Source: an uncultured beta proteobacterium
Lineage (GTDB): Bacteria > Pseudomonadota > Gammaproteobacteria > Burkholderiales > Burkholderiaceae_C
Assembly (NCBI GenBank): GCA_903839085.1
Contig: CAIMBE010000009.1
Coordinates: 1-55,032 of the forward strand
Reading direction: 5' to 3'
Length of the DNA stretch: 55,032 nt
The position numbers and the translations under genes are program-made. The notes under the pieces are model-generated. The model saw only the letters and a program-made list of their open reading frames with translations, searched no databases and was not told where the DNA came from. The first letter of the stretch is position 1. The number at the start of each line of letters is the position of its first letter. Of this stretch, positions 8,079-14,753 are shown piece after piece.

Positions 8079-8978
8079 GTGAACCAGGATATTCCGATTC
8101 GTTATGTCAACCCTGTCTTTCGCCCGCCAAGCGAGGCGCAGTCCCTGATTTTGCCCGTCACAAATGGCTGTTCCTGGAACAGGTGCACCTATTGCGAGAT
8201 GTACACGACGCCGCAAAAGAAGTTTGGAGTCCGTGACGAACAAGAGGTACTCGATTCCATCCGCAACTGCGCGCAGCAGTTCGGTGATGAGGTCCAGCGC
8301 GTTTTTCTGGGTGATGGCGACGCCATGGTGCTGTCAACACGGCGACTCCTGACAGTGTTAACGAAAATCAAGGAGCAGTTGCCCAAGGTGCGGCGCATAT
8401 CAAGCTACTGCCTGCCCCGCAACCTGCGCAGCAAATCGGTGCCGGAACTGCTGGAACTGCGTGAAGCGGGTCTGACAATGGCCTATGTCGGCGCCGAGTC
8501 CGGCGATGACGAAGTTCTTAGGAGGGTCAGCAAGGGAGAGTCTTTTGAGTCGACCCGGGATGCTTTGGATAAATTGGGCGCTGCCGGAATAACGCGTTCG
8601 GTGATGCTCCTCAATGGGCTCGGTGGCCGTCTGCTGTCGCGGCAACATGCTGAAAACTCGGCGCGACTGGTCAATCTGACTCAACCCGAGTTCCTGGCAA
8701 CCCTGGTGGTCAGCTTTCCCCAAGGCGAAGAGAGGTTTCGTGAGGGCTACCCTGAATGGGAACCCCTCGATCAGCAGGCGCTATTCCTTGAGATGGCGCA
8801 GTTTCTTCAAGCGTTGGAACTCAGGCGCACCGTATTCCGAAGCGATCACGCATCGAACTGGCTGATCCTTAAGGGCGTGCTGGGCGCCGAAAAGGGTCGG
8901 CTGTTAAACGAGGTCAGAAGCGCGATCGGAAGTCCCGGGTCCGTCAGGCTGCGCGCCGATTGGCAGCGCGGTCTGTAA
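8079..8978 (+). CDS. Radical SAM protein with CX4CX2C cluster motif
   Basis: A 299-residue radical SAM enzyme. The cluster cysteines lie at C31, C36 and C39 in NGCSWNRCTYCEMY, giving CX4CX2C instead of the common CX3CX2C; the same spacing is known to me in a COG1032-like subgroup with GCPHNRCTFC. A glycine-rich stretch (FLGDGDAMV, about 72-80) and the GAESGDDEVLRRVSKGES segment follow, as in HemN/YgiQ-like radical SAM barrels. There is no B12 or SPASM domain. Translation starts at GTG; no good ribosome site is visible. It is a single gene divergent from the MoxR operon. Substrate unknown. Confidence 0.8.
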   Translation: MNQDIPIRYVNPVFRPPSEAQSLILPVTNGCSWNRCTYCEMYTTPQKKFGVRDEQEVLDSIRNCAQQFGDEVQRVFLGDGDAMVLSTRRLLTVLTKIKEQLPKVRRISSYCLPRNLRSKSVPELLELREAGLTMAYVGAESGDDEVLRRVSKGESFESTRDALDKLGAAGITRSVMLLNGLGGRLLSRQHAENSARLVNLTQPEFLATLVVSFPQGEERFREGYPEWEPLDQQALFLEMAQFLQALELRRTVFRSDHASNWLILKGVLGAEKGRLLNEVRSAIGSPGSVRLRADWQRGL

Positions 8979-9148
8979 ACAACGGATGCAGGTTTGAGTC
9001 AGTTGCGTGCCTCTGCCTGGCACGACCAGCACCAGGCGCAAGGCGCGAAGTATCTTGCTGGCCTGGCTTCGCGCCAGTTTGCCCGCTCGCGCGTTCAAGG
9101 CAGTCGCCTCAAGTGTGAGTTCCTGAATTCGTTTATCCCCATCGGTCC

Positions 9149-10498
9149 TCAGTGTACAAATGGGCGGACAAGCGTCAGCGCAAGGCCCGCAAGGCCACAT
9201 GCCAAGACAACCGGGATGACACCTGCCTTGAAGCGAAACAAGGCCACGGCGGCGCCAAACCCGATGAGCGCCGAAGTCCATTCCAGCGGGCCGGCAAGGC
9301 CCCGTGGCCAAAGCACGTGATAGGCGAAAAAAACGGCCAGGTTCACGATGACACCAACGACTGCAGCTGTGATGCCGGTAAGCGGAGCAGTGAACTTGAG
9401 CTTGCCGTGCGTGGATTCGATGAAGGGGCCGCCGAGGAAGATGAAACAGAACGACGGCAGGAAAGTAAAGAACGTGACGGCGGTCGCCGCCACCACCCCT
9501 GCCAACCATAGCGAGTCCGGGCCGAATATTGCTTTCGTCCATCCGCCTGCGAACCCGACGAAGGACACCACCATAATGAGCGGCCCCGGTGTTGTCTCGC
9601 CAAGCGCCAGGCCGTCGATCATCTGTGGCGCGGTCAGCCACTGAAAGTGCTCCACGGCACCCTGGTATACGTAGGGCAGTACGGCATAGGCCCCGCCGAA
9701 GGTCATGAGAGCGGCCTTGGTGAAGAACCAGGCCATCTGGGTGAGCACCGAGTCCCAGCCATAGAGGAAGGTCAATGCGCCAATGGCAGCGGCCCAAATT
9801 CCAAGGAAGGTCACAAGAATTCGCCAAAAACGCGTCCATGTGAACACGGCGTGCGACGGTGTCGGGGTGTCGTCGCCGATGACCGCGGGGCCCGCGCTCG
9901 TCCCACCCTTGCCATGGCCGCCGCCGACGCTGAACTTGTCTGGCGCAAGGCGCCCTCCCAGATAGCCGGTGACGCCCGCTGCAAGCACGATGAGCGGGAA
10001 GGGGAGATTGAGCGCAAAGATGGCAATGAATGCCGCCAACGCGATGCCCCACAGTAAGCTGTTCTTCAGTGCGCGCGAACCAATGCGGTACGCCGCAGAA
10101 ACCACGATGGCAGTCACTGCGGGCTTGATGCCGTAAAGCACCCCCGCAACGGCCGGGATGTCGCCGTACGCCATGTACATCCAGGACAGGCCAATCAGAA
10201 TGAACAGCGACGGCAGCACGAAAAGTCCTCCGGCAACGATTCCGCCCCACGTCCTGTGCATGAGCCAGCCGATGTAGGTCGCCAACTGCTGTGCCTCAGG
10301 GCCTGGCAGCAGCATGCAGTAATTCAAGGCATGCAGGTAACGTTTCTCGGAAATCCAGCGCTTACGCTCGACCAGGTCCTCATGCATGATGGCAATCTGC
10401 CCCGCCGGTCCGCCAAATGAGATGAAGCCGAGCTTGAGCCAGTAGGCAAAGGCTTCCCAGAATGTGGGGGCTTGGGGTGCTGAGGAGTTCGCGCTCAT
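9149..10498 (-). CDS. chrA: Chromate transporter ChrA
   Basis: A 449-residue membrane protein with the two-fold CHR architecture: each half begins with the family signature, LKLGFISFGGPAGQIAIMHEDLVE (about 21-44) and FFTKAALMTFGGAYAVLPYVYQ (about 250-271). About ten to twelve hydrophobic segments are visible, and a polar Gly/His linker (SVGGGHGKGGTSAGPAV) joins the halves. ChrA exports chromate across the inner membrane. Its ATG overlaps the stop of chrB as ATGA, so the pair is translationally coupled. Confidence 0.95.
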   Translation of the reverse strand: MSANSSAPQAPTFWEAFAYWLKLGFISFGGPAGQIAIMHEDLVERKRWISEKRYLHALNYCMLLPGPEAQQLATYIGWLMHRTWGGIVAGGLFVLPSLFILIGLSWMYMAYGDIPAVAGVLYGIKPAVTAIVVSAAYRIGSRALKNSLLWGIALAAFIAIFALNLPFPLIVLAAGVTGYLGGRLAPDKFSVGGGHGKGGTSAGPAVIGDDTPTPSHAVFTWTRFWRILVTFLGIWAAAIGALTFLYGWDSVLTQMAWFFTKAALMTFGGAYAVLPYVYQGAVEHFQWLTAPQMIDGLALGETTPGPLIMVVSFVGFAGGWTKAIFGPDSLWLAGVVAATAVTFFTFLPSFCFIFLGGPFIESTHGKLKFTAPLTGITAAVVGVIVNLAVFFAYHVLWPRGLAGPLEWTSALIGFGAAVALFRFKAGVIPVVLACGLAGLALTLVRPFVH

Positions 10499-11439
10499 GC
10501 GGTGGCCCGAAATGCGGCATAAACGGCGTCAAACAGTTGCAGTGAAGCAGCAAGCAATGCGCTGTCGTCGGCGTGCTGTGCCTGCAGACCCTTCACAACG
10601 AGTTCAAGTCCGGGTGCTTCATCAACCGGGATGCCACCGATATCGAGGAAATGCACCAACTCGCCCAGACGCCGTACGCCGGGGTCCTTTCCAAGCGCGA
10701 ACGACGCGGCCACAACTTCAAACGTCACGCGCTCACCAACGTGCGTGAACGTGGCGCCATCAAAGTCATAGCCGAGGGCGCTCTTGGGGCATTTCCTGGC
10801 ATGGGCCAGCCAAATGAAGCTTGGTGTCTTGTCAATGAAGCGCTGCACCAGCCAGGCTGTCGCCAAGCGGTCCACCCAGGGTCGTTCCCGTGTCGCCCAG
10901 GTTTTGCCCTGGTAGTCGCTGGGAGAAAGCAGCCGCAACTCGCCCATGGCCAGCGCAGGTTCACCCGGAGAAAACCGTCGCTCGGTCTCTTGTCGCAAGG
11001 CGCTCAGGCCGGAAGTGGCCGACTCGGCCCATTTCCCAGGGAAAAAGTCGGCTCCAAGAATGGTTTGAAGTTGCAGTTCCAAGTCGCGCAGCGCCTTGCG
11101 AATTTGGCTTTCTGCGGCCGATTTGAGTGCTCCTCGCGTGTCCTTCAATGACTGCGCAAATTCGGCGTAGAGCTCTGAGCGGTCAAAAAGTGCAACAAAC
11201 GCTGCTTCTTGTGCCGCATCGCGGGCTTGCAGCGTGAGCAGGTGGGATTCAGCACCGGCGTCGCGAATGGCTGTGTCCATGACCCAGAAGGACTTGGCTG
11301 ACGTTGCACTTGCGGGAAGGAGGTACACGCCTTCGCGCAGGGTTGCGCAGTGCGTTGCCTTCAGCGATCGCCAAATGCGCACGCGCAGACCACTGGGGGA
11401 CGTCGGCAGGGTCGCGGTCAGGATGAGCCAATCTAGCAT
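10495..11439 (-). CDS. chrB: ChrB, chromate resistance regulator
   Basis: A 314-residue ChrB homologue. The N-terminal domain (LDWLILTATLPTSPSGLRVRIWRSLK...GVYLLP) matches the ChrB N-terminal domain, and the C-terminal part carries the ChrB signature ETERRFSPGEP and DRLATAWLVQRFIDKTPSFIWL. ChrB is required for high chromate resistance and acts as a chromate-responsive regulator of the chr promoter in characterised systems. It precedes and overlaps chrA. The ATG lies at the expected transcription start of a good promoter match, and an imperfect palindrome covers that promoter, which would suit self-regulation. Confidence 0.93.
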   Translation of the reverse strand: MLDWLILTATLPTSPSGLRVRIWRSLKATHCATLREGVYLLPASATSAKSFWVMDTAIRDAGAESHLLTLQARDAAQEAAFVALFDRSELYAEFAQSLKDTRGALKSAAESQIRKALRDLELQLQTILGADFFPGKWAESATSGLSALRQETERRFSPGEPALAMGELRLLSPSDYQGKTWATRERPWVDRLATAWLVQRFIDKTPSFIWLAHARKCPKSALGYDFDGATFTHVGERVTFEVVAASFALGKDPGVRRLGELVHFLDIGGIPVDEAPGLELVVKGLQAQHADDSALLAASLQLFDAVYAAFRATA

Positions 11440-11474
11440 GAAGCAATTATCACATGATGTAATATTTGCTGCAA
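11440..11474 (-). promoter_or_regulatory. chrB promoter and candidate operator, probably leaderless
   Basis: On the minus strand TTGCAG (11474-11469), a 17-base spacer, then TG-T-GATAAT (-10 at 11451-11446) form an extended -10 sigma-70 match. Only six bases separate the -10 box from the chrB ATG, so the transcript would begin at or next to the start codon. The -10 lies in an imperfect palindrome, ATTA-N3-CATG-N3-TAAT. Both elements are read directly; transcription start and binding are inferred. Confidence 0.55.
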
Positions 11475-11477
11475 ATT

Positions 11478-11503
11478 GCCATCAGTTCGTGCCATCAGTT
11501 CGT
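11478..11503. repeat. Tandem 13-bp duplication
   Basis: GCCATCAGTTCGT occurs twice head to tail, perfectly, just upstream of the chrB promoter. It looks like a slippage duplication. Confidence 0.85.
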
Positions 11504-11835
11504 GGGTCAGAGGCGCATGTCGGCGCGTCTTGTTGCAGACAACGTGAGTCCCTGGCACGCCATGACCATTCTCGAATCGAGTTCAACGAGCAATCCAGTT
11601 CACAACGTTGGCTCATGCTGGACCCCACATGCGAGATTGACTGAGATGGCCAGTGGGCAGGGGTGGCACAAACTGGTCGGCCTAAAACGCCTTTGTGGTT
11701 GAAATGTCCGCAACATGATCCAGTGCCAGATCAGAGGACTGCGTAATAGGGCGCCGGGGGCGTCTTTGCGATTGCACTCATAAGGCTGGGTGATTCGGTT
11801 GACAAAAGCGATCCGATCGAGCAGGTGTTCTCAAA
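11504..11835. other. Non-coding gap between chrB and the CopD-like gene
   Basis: About 330 bases with no reading frame I would accept: short frames here have no ribosome site and no recognisable product. No clear terminator hairpin with a T run was seen. It may be decayed sequence. Confidence 0.5.
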
Positions 11836-12291
11836 CTAGGCAAACAGGCGCCCGAGTGAAGCAACGGCGATGGTGGCAAAGCCCAAGACCAGATTGGTTC
11901 CTATAAATTGCCGGATCCGACCCAGGGCGATCCCGCCAGCGGGCCAATCCTGGCTCGCGATCGCGGTCTTGAGTTTGCGATAGGGAACCACAAAGACGAA
12001 GATGAAGATTGCGCTCATCGCCACACCGAGCAGCAGCATGACATGCCAGTGCGACGGCGCCTGTTTCATTCCGGTATCCATCAAAGGCAGCAGGCCACTG
12101 CAAAGGATCGTCAAGACGGCACCCCAGACCCAGGGGAAAAATCGTGCGAACACTGCAGTCCAGAGTCTCAGGCGCGCGGGTGGTTCGAGTTGCGCTGCCG
12201 CGACCGGCCGAAGGCACATCCACGCGAAGAACATGCCGCCCACCCACAGGACGACGCCAGCGAGGTGCAGGAACAAGAGGATCGGATGCAT
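11836..12291 (-). CDS. CopD-family integral membrane protein
   Basis: A 151-residue membrane protein with four hydrophobic segments: PILLFLHLAGVVLWVGGMFFAWMCL, FFPWVWGAVLTILCSGL, HVMLLLGVAMSAIFIFVFVV and IGTNLVLGFATIAVASLG. The first helix, HLAGVVLWVGGMFF, is typical of CopD/PcoD-like and related cytochrome-b-like membrane proteins; H8 in this helix and H81-H83 (SHWHVM) could bind metal or haem. The start at 12291 is chosen for a strong GGAGGA eight bases upstream; the longer frame to 12396 has no support. It is divergent from the SDR gene. A copper-related role is the family label only. Confidence 0.7.
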   Translation of the reverse strand: MHPILLFLHLAGVVLWVGGMFFAWMCLRPVAAAQLEPPARLRLWTAVFARFFPWVWGAVLTILCSGLLPLMDTGMKQAPSHWHVMLLLGVAMSAIFIFVFVVPYRKLKTAIASQDWPAGGIALGRIRQFIGTNLVLGFATIAVASLGRLFA

Positions 12292-12394
12292 GACAGAATT
12301 CCTCCGCGATTCATATGTGCACAATGTAGCATCGACGGCAACGAGGACGGCAGCCCTCAAGCAGCGAGGCCGTTCGAACAATGTGGGGAAAGGC

Positions 12395-13147
12395 ATGAAT
12401 CAACTGACCATTCTGACGGGTGCTTCTCGCGGCCTTGGTTTGGCGCTGGCCGAGCAGTTGCTGGCGCCAGACAACACGCTGGTGTGTATCTCACGCCAGG
12501 CTAATACCGACTTGAACCGGCGCGCTGCGCTGGCTGGTGCAACGCTGGAGCAATGGACACTGGATCTCGCCCAGACCAACGCAGCGGAAAAGGCACTGAG
12601 GCAGTGGCTGGGGAGGCAGTCGGCAAACACCTGGAGCAGCGTCACGCTTGTCAACAATGCCTGCGCCATTCCCGCGCTGGTTCCGTTGCGCGATGCGATA
12701 GGCGACGACCTGTCCTACGTTTTGCGGGTGGGTCTGGAGGCACCCCTGCTGCTGAGCAGCGCATTCCTCGATGCCACGCGCCATTGGAGTGCCAGGCGCA
12801 AAGTGCTCAACATTTCATCAGGAATGGGGCGTCGCGCAATGGCATCGCAAGCTGCCTATTGCGCGGTCAAGGCCGGGATGGACCACTTCACCCGCTGCAT
12901 GGCCATGGACGAAGCTTTGTATCCCAATGGCGCCAAGGTCTGCTCGCTGGCACCGGGAGTGATTGACACCGATATGCAGGTGCAACTGCGGGGTGCCGAT
13001 CCAGCGCAATTCCCGGACGTCAACCTCTTCTCCGACTTGCACACGCGAGGCCATTTGAGCAGCCCGGCACAGACGGCCTCACGCGTGCTGGCCTATCTGG
13101 CCCGGCCGGACTTCGGCGGCAATGCCATCGGGGACGTACGCGACTGA
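12395..13147 (+). CDS. Short-chain dehydrogenase/reductase
   Basis: A 250-residue Rossmann-fold oxidoreductase with the classical SDR set: TGASRGLG at 8-15 for the dinucleotide, LVNNA near 85-89, catalytic S141/S142, Y155 and K159 (YCAVK). R12 and the ISRQ segment after strand 2 favour NADP(H), as in sepiapterin-reductase-like SDRs. The start at 12395 follows GGGGAAAGG. A much longer open frame upstream (from 12002) only shadows the CopD-like gene. The alcohol or ketone substrate is unknown. Confidence 0.88.
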   Translation: MNQLTILTGASRGLGLALAEQLLAPDNTLVCISRQANTDLNRRAALAGATLEQWTLDLAQTNAAEKALRQWLGRQSANTWSSVTLVNNACAIPALVPLRDAIGDDLSYVLRVGLEAPLLLSSAFLDATRHWSARRKVLNISSGMGRRAMASQAAYCAVKAGMDHFTRCMAMDEALYPNGAKVCSLAPGVIDTDMQVQLRGADPAQFPDVNLFSDLHTRGHLSSPAQTASRVLAYLARPDFGGNAIGDVRD

Positions 13148-13364
13148 AGCCGCCGAGGTGGGCGGACTGTGCTTGCGGATCGGCGAAAAGCTGAAGGAAA
13201 GACCTGGCAGGCAGGGCAGACGATCTCGTTCAACCACGTTTCAGACAGGCAGTGGCCAAACCTGCCAGGATCCTTGCTCTGCTCTTCACTTCCGCGTTCC
13301 TTTGGTTCCGTCTGAAACGAGTCGCACAATGATGCCAATCGAGCGTCGCGACCAATGCGGTCGG

Positions 13365-13634
13365 TCATCCCCGATAACCCAGCATTCGCGCCGGCAGGAA
13401 CAGGATGGTATTGATCAGGGCCAGCGCCGCGCCAATGCCGATGCCGATGCCGATGCCGATGCCGATGCCGATGCCGATGCCGATGCCGATGCCGATGCTG
13501 ATCAGTTTCAGCGGGATCGAGATCAGCCAGGCGATGGGCCAGATGATCAGCGCCATCAGCGCCATCAGGGCCAGAGGCCAGCGCAGCACCAACAGGATGC
13601 ACCAGCCGACCAGGACGAGGACAGACTGCGTCAA
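13365..13634 (-). CDS. Small membrane protein with Gly-Ile dipeptide repeat
   Basis: An 89-residue hydrophobic protein. Two ordinary helices (VLVLVGWCILLVL and LALMALMALIIWPIAWL) are followed by eleven Ile-Gly pairs (about residues 47-68) and a conserved-looking end, ALALINTILFLPARMLG. The LISIP...LINTILFLPARMLG framework resembles small uncharacterised membrane proteins of Burkholderiales, in which the segment between is short; here it is expanded by a microsatellite. The start is TTG at 13634 with no clear ribosome site, and an in-frame stop lies 14 codons upstream, so the true start is unsure. Of the frames crossing the repeat, only this one gives a plausible protein (the others read Arg-His, Met-Pro or Ala-Asp). 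Confidence 0.55.
   Translation of the reverse strand: MTQSVLVLVGWCILLVLRWPLALMALMALIIWPIAWLISIPLKLISIGIGIGIGIGIGIGIGIGIGIGAALALINTILFLPARMLGYRG
13435..13500. repeat. Hexanucleotide microsatellite (ATGCCG)10
   Basis: Ten perfect ATGCCG units (13435-13494) and one ATGCTG. It lies in the coding frame of the minus-strand membrane protein, where each unit adds one Gly-Ile pair. Because the unit is six bases, slippage changes protein length without breaking the frame. Confidence 0.95.
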
Positions 13635-13747
13635 GACGAGATGGATGTGGCGGACTCGGCGAAAGACTGGGGATCAGAATGATCCCCAACTGGCAGACTT
13701 GCACAGCTTGCGTGTTGGCGCTCAATAAAACTTAATATATTTCGCTT

Positions 13748-13866
13748 CCGATGCGGTGCTACAGTGCACCTGAGCGCGAAAGCGTTCCCTGCTTAACCTC
13801 CCTGAGCGGGGCCTAGATGTGACAGCAAATAGGCTTACCACCCGACGATCGCGTCGGGTTTTTTTT
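13748..13866 (+). ncRNA. Four-hairpin small RNA, copy B
   Basis: Four hairpins in the same order as copy A. H1 (13772-13787) is GAGCGC-GAAA-GCGTTC with a GNRA loop. H2 (13787-13811) has stem CCCTGC/GCGGGG and loop TTAACCTCCCTGA. H3 pairs GCCTA (13811-13815) with TAGGC (13830-13834) around GATGTGACAGCAAA. H4 (13841-13858) is CCCGACG-ATCG-CGTCGGG followed by eight T. An extra 5' hairpin, GGTGC/GCACC, precedes H1. A -10 match (TATATT or TAATAT, 13733-13741) would start transcription near 13748, giving about 119 nt. H1 and H4 keep pairing with copy A while their bases differ, which supports a selected structure. Confidence 0.75.
13841..13866 (+). terminator. Intrinsic terminator of RNA copy B
   Basis: Perfect seven-base stem CCCGACG/CGTCGGG, four-base loop, then TTTTTTTT (13859-13866). 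Confidence 0.92.
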
Positions 13867-14020
13867 GCCCTCGACCATGCTCGACATAGGGTTTTCCCTT
13901 GCCCCTCTTGTGGGATATACAAGCTGCGGCGAATTCTCGATACTTCAAACAGCACTGTCGCACGCGAGGAAAACAAGTCTCCAACGACCGGGTGTCTCTA
14001 CGGCGAGCATCAGGTGTTTC

Positions 14021-14054
14021 AACCCCGGCACTTAGAAAGCCGGGGTTTCTTTTT
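14021..14054 (+). terminator. Intrinsic terminator without an assigned gene
   Basis: Nine-base perfect stem AACCCCGGC (14021-14029) / GCCGGGGTT (14039-14047) followed by TCTTTTT. No coding gene ends here; the 150 bases between it and copy B hold no acceptable frame, so an unannotated short RNA may end at this point. The stem sequence is the same as that of copy C's terminator. Confidence 0.85.
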
Positions 14055-14160
14055 GGATTGGCGCTGAAGCTGGCATCCGCCGTTGAGGGGCACAAATACA
14101 ATCGTGCGTTGAAGAGGTGACCCATACCGGATTGACACCGAACACCGGGAGCAGACGACC

Positions 14161-14430
14161 ATGACCGCAAACAGGATTGATCTGACCACACTGACGATGG
14201 GGGAGCTTAAGAGGCTGCACGCGGACGCTGCGGCAATCATCGCAGCGGAAGAGGCGACCAAGCTAAGGGTCGCGGCCTTTTGCGATGAGGTGTATGCGCT
14301 CGCCCAGCAACGGGGAGTGACGATGGCCGACCTGGTTCGCGGTTTGTCGATCGTGGAAACCGTGAAGGAAGGCAAGCTTGCGCGACGGACGCCAGTGCTT
14401 GCGAAGCAACGAAAGGGCGACACCACTTGA
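14161..14430 (+). CDS. H-NS-like N-terminal domain protein, lacks DNA-binding tail
   Basis: An 89-residue, mostly helical protein. The segment LTMGELKRLHADAAAIIAAEEATKLR followed by VYALAQQRGVTMADLV resembles the coiled-coil oligomerisation region of beta-proteobacterial H-NS proteins (…EYGLT.ADL). The usual C-terminal DNA-binding motif with W and GRGRxP is absent; the tail is instead basic (KEGKLARRTPVLAKQRKGD). Such truncated forms can mix with full H-NS. A GGGAG ribosome site lies eight bases before the ATG. The assignment is from pattern and is moderate; an unrelated small helical protein is possible. Confidence 0.5.
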   Translation: MTANRIDLTTLTMGELKRLHADAAAIIAAEEATKLRVAAFCDEVYALAQQRGVTMADLVRGLSIVETVKEGKLARRTPVLAKQRKGDTT

Positions 14431-14570
14431 TAAGCATGGATGCGAGATACCAGCGGCCTCTGGGCCAGTGACTTGTACCGTCTTTGTATGCAAGCCAATA
14501 GCGGGATCTGCCGTATGGATGCACCTCTGTTCCAACGAATCTGCTGCTGACCGGGTGATACAGTGAATCC

Positions 14571-14672
14571 AGACGCGATTGCGTCTCTCCGCTTACATCG
14601 TTAAGCGGGAGCCTTGTGTTCAACAACCAAGAGGCTCACAACCCCGGCCATCGTGCCGGGGTTTCACTTTGG
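14571..14672 (+). ncRNA. Diverged small RNA, copy C
   Basis: Same hairpin order as copies A and B: H1 AGACGC-GATT-GCGTCT (14571-14586); H2 with GCGGGAG closing CTCCGCTTA (14587-14611); H3 AGCCT/AGGCT (14610-14636) around TGTGTTCAACAACCAAG; H4 AACCCCGGC/GCCGGGGTT (14640-14663) with a weak T tail (TCACTTT). The CCTCCC loop of copies A and B is missing from H2, and H1 lacks a GNRA loop. It may be a paralogue with another target, or a decaying copy. It fills most of the gap between the H-NS-like gene and the end of tctA. Confidence 0.5.
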
Positions 14673-14753
14673 TGGCTACAACATTGCTGCCTTGATGGTC
14701 CACCCATGCCGGCGGTTCATCAAGATGCTCGCTCCCGCGCTGTTGTCAAGGCT

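Noticed and set aside
13237-13319. Perfect 10-base inverted repeat (CGTTTCAGAC / GTCTGAAACG) 63 bases apart
   Set aside because: Looked like mobile-element ends, but there is no transposase, no target duplication and only 10-base arms; reported here only as a curiosity.
13093-13725. Minus-strand frame with His-Arg repeats across the microsatellite
   Set aside because: It overlaps the SDR gene end, has no plausible fold, and the neighbouring frame gives a coherent membrane protein.
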